A DNA stretch of 7,860 bases from CAZLBC01 sp964557575 (GTDB lineage: Bacteria > Planctomycetota > Phycisphaerae > SM23-33): contig CAZLBC010000148.1 in NCBI GenBank assembly GCA_964557575.1, forward strand, positions 1-7,860, written 5' to 3'. Below, in pieces: positions 6,612 to 7,860 of the stretch. The first letter of the stretch is position 1, and every line of letters begins with the position of its first letter. Position numbers and translations under genes: made by a program. The notes beneath the pieces were generated by a model. It saw only the letters and a list, made by a program, of their open reading frames with translations, did not search any database and had not been told where the DNA came from.

Positions 6612-6965
6612 ATGGGTATAACCTATATCGCGGGCCGGGTAAAAGGCCCGGCGGGGAAAGAAAAGCGCGTGAGATTCCTGATAGACAGCGGTGCGACGTA
6701 TTCGCTGCTGCCGGAACACACGTGGAAGGCGATCGGCCTGGCACCGAAACGGGAAATCACCTTTACCCTCGCCGACGGCACCACCGTTGAACGGTCGGTA
6801 TCGGAGGCGCTGGTGACGCTGCCGCAGGGCGAGGCCCATACCCCGGTGGTCCTGGGCGAGGAAGGTGACGAGGCCCTGCTGGGCGTGGTGACGCTCGAGA
6901 TTCTCGGCCTCGTCTTCAACCCGTTCGACCGTACGCTGCATCCCATGCGGATGTTGTTGTGTTGA
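6612..6965 (+). CDS. Small retropepsin-like (clan AA) aspartic protease
   Basis: This 117-residue protein looks like a single-domain aspartic protease of the retroviral type. The catalytic motif FLIDSGATYSLLP places the active Asp at residue 25, within the D-S/T-G-A pattern of clan AA. Near the end, ALLGVVTLEILGLVFNP matches the hydrophobic-hydrophobic-Gly segment that packs behind the active site in this fold. Only one catalytic Asp is present and the length suits one lobe, so an active enzyme should be a homodimer, as in the family. There is no signal peptide or membrane segment, so it should act in the cytoplasm, unlike the exported enzymes around it. Substrate and role are unknown. It has its own apparent promoter and lies 58 bases before the sulfatase, so read-through is possible. 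Confidence 0.82.
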   Translation: MGITYIAGRVKGPAGKEKRVRFLIDSGATYSLLPEHTWKAIGLAPKREITFTLADGTTVERSVSEALVTLPQGEAHTPVVLGEEGDEALLGVVTLEILGLVFNPFDRTLHPMRMLLC

Positions 6966-7013
6966 TACATGAAGGCGAACACCCGCGCATGACGATTGTG
7001 AACCTTCGCCGAC

Positions 7014-7018
7014 AGGAG
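7014..7018 (+). promoter_or_regulatory. Ribosome binding site of the sulfatase
   Basis: AGGAG ends 5 bases before the ATG at 7024, and a Tat-type leader begins at that ATG. Confidence 0.65.
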
Positions 7019-7023
7019 CCGCC

Positions 7024-7860
7024 ATGACCACACGCTCAAATCGACGCGCATTCTTACAACTGATCGGCGCCGGGGTAACGGCGGTCACCGGCCGGCGGGC
7101 GATCATCGCGGCCGCCGGGAACCGCCGCCCGAACATCATCCTCATCGTGGCCGACGACCTCGGCTACGGAAACCTCGGCTGCTACGGCCAGAAACACATC
7201 CGGACGCCCGCCCTCGACCGCTTGGCCGCCGGCGGGCTGCGATTCACCCGGTTCTACGCGGGCTGCTCGCTGTGCCTCCCGTCCCGGGTCAGCCTGATGA
7301 CCGGGCTGCACACCGGCCACTCGCGGGTCAGGGTCAACGGCGGCGGCGGAAAGCATCCACCGATCCACGAGGATGACACGACGATCGCGACGGTCCTGAA
7401 GGCGGCCGGGTACACGACGGGCATGACCGGGAAATGGTCGCTGGGCGACGCGTTCACCGGGTGCGTCAAGGAGCACCAAAACAAGGACGGCAGCGGCGCG
7501 GTCTACAAGCACGGCTGGGACTTCTACTTCGGCGAGCCGAACCAGACCTACAACCACGAGTACTACCCCGCGCAGCTCTACCGCTACGATCCCGGCGGCC
7601 TGGCGGGAGCGAAGACGAAAGCCGACCGCCTCGAGCCGGTCCGGTACCCGGAAAACAGGAAAAAGAAGACCAACTACTCCCACGACGAGATCACCAAGAA
7701 CGCCCTGGCCTTCATCGACGCGGCGAAGGACAAATCCTTCTTCCTGTACGTGCCCTACACGATTCCGCACGCGAAGTTTGTCGTGCCGCAGATCGAGGAG
7801 TACACCCGGCAGAAACCCTGGGACAACAAAGCGAAGGTCTTCGCATCGATGATCAGCCGG
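7024..7860 (+). CDS. Tat-exported formylglycine sulfatase (3' end beyond window)
   Basis: The first 279 residues of a type I sulfatase are present and the frame is still open at the window end; family members are commonly 450-550 residues. The N-terminus, SNRRAFLQLIGAG (5-17), carries a twin-arginine motif followed by a hydrophobic stretch, predicting folded export by the Tat pathway. PNIILIVADDLGYG holds the metal-binding Asp44 and Asp45. CLPSR (84-88) is the C-x-P-S-R signature whose Cys84 is oxidised to formylglycine, so a maturase encoded elsewhere is needed. TGMTGKWSLGD is the usual GKW-x-LG block with Ser at the variable position. PYTIPHAKFVVP near 250 matches the conserved active-site His segment. 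It should hydrolyse sulfate esters, probably on a glycan; the substrate cannot be read from this part. It may share a transcript with the protease gene 58 bases upstream. Confidence 0.92.
   Translation, partial: MTTRSNRRAFLQLIGAGVTAVTGRRAIIAAAGNRRPNIILIVADDLGYGNLGCYGQKHIRTPALDRLAAGGLRFTRFYAGCSLCLPSRVSLMTGLHTGHSRVRVNGGGGKHPPIHEDDTTIATVLKAAGYTTGMTGKWSLGDAFTGCVKEHQNKDGSGAVYKHGWDFYFGEPNQTYNHEYYPAQLYRYDPGGLAGAKTKADRLEPVRYPENRKKKTNYSHDEITKNALAFIDAAKDKSFFLYVPYTIPHAKFVVPQIEEYTRQKPWDNKAKVFASMISR

Noticed and set aside
6974..7010. GGCGAA / TTCGCC inverted repeat between protease and sulfatase as a terminator
   Set aside because: Arms are six bases with a 25-base loop and no T tract follows, so it is too weak to call.
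7054..7770. Minus-strand open frame opposite the sulfatase
   Set aside because: It is a shadow of the sulfatase frame, which carries the metal, formylglycine and Tat motifs.

Overview
The window looks like the genome of a GC-rich, carbohydrate-degrading bacterium of the Planctomycetota/PVC type or a similar environmental lineage. This rests on the gene content: an exported SGNH O-acetylesterase, a Tat-exported formylglycine sulfatase, a GH26 remnant, and a giant exported protein that fuses a methyltransferase-like domain, PQQ-type beta-propellers and a LamG domain, an architecture I associate with planctomycete-like genomes. The taxonomic call is inference from gene content only. I see no rRNA, tRNA, CRISPR array or intact mobile element.

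Layout, left to right. Bases 1-33 (+) are probably the last codons of an upstream gene. 69-1646 (+) is a sialate O-acetylesterase-like SGNH esterase with a signal peptide and all catalytic blocks. 1647-1740 is a short junction holding an 8-bp inverted repeat. 1687-2358 (+) is a 5'-truncated glycoside hydrolase family 26 (mannanase-like) remnant that keeps both catalytic glutamates but has lost its N-terminal part and start. 2359-2582 is a more AT-rich, convergent intergenic stretch with a small dyad and a REP-like palindrome containing GGTACCTGACACC, followed by a degenerate second copy. 2583-6368 (-) is the 1261-residue exported fusion protein. 6369-6611 is a divergent intergenic region with a clean TATAAT box and an overlapping dyad facing right. 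6612-6965 (+) is a small cytoplasmic retropepsin-like (clan AA) aspartic protease. 7024-7860 (+) is the first 279 codons of a Tat-exported sulfatase that runs off the window.

How the parts may fit together: the esterase, the GH26 remnant and the sulfatase are the sort of enzymes used to strip acetyl, mannosyl and sulfate groups from plant or algal polysaccharides outside the cytoplasm. The 1261-residue protein is also predicted to be exported, but its role is unknown. The most unusual items are its methyltransferase-like Rossmann core sitting directly behind a signal peptide, where S-adenosylmethionine is not expected, its His/Cys-rich patches, and its LamG module, which interrupts a propeller with its strands apparently in permuted order. 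I do not see a multi-gene novel system. The stand-alone aspartic protease with its own promoter and possible operator is the next most interesting item.
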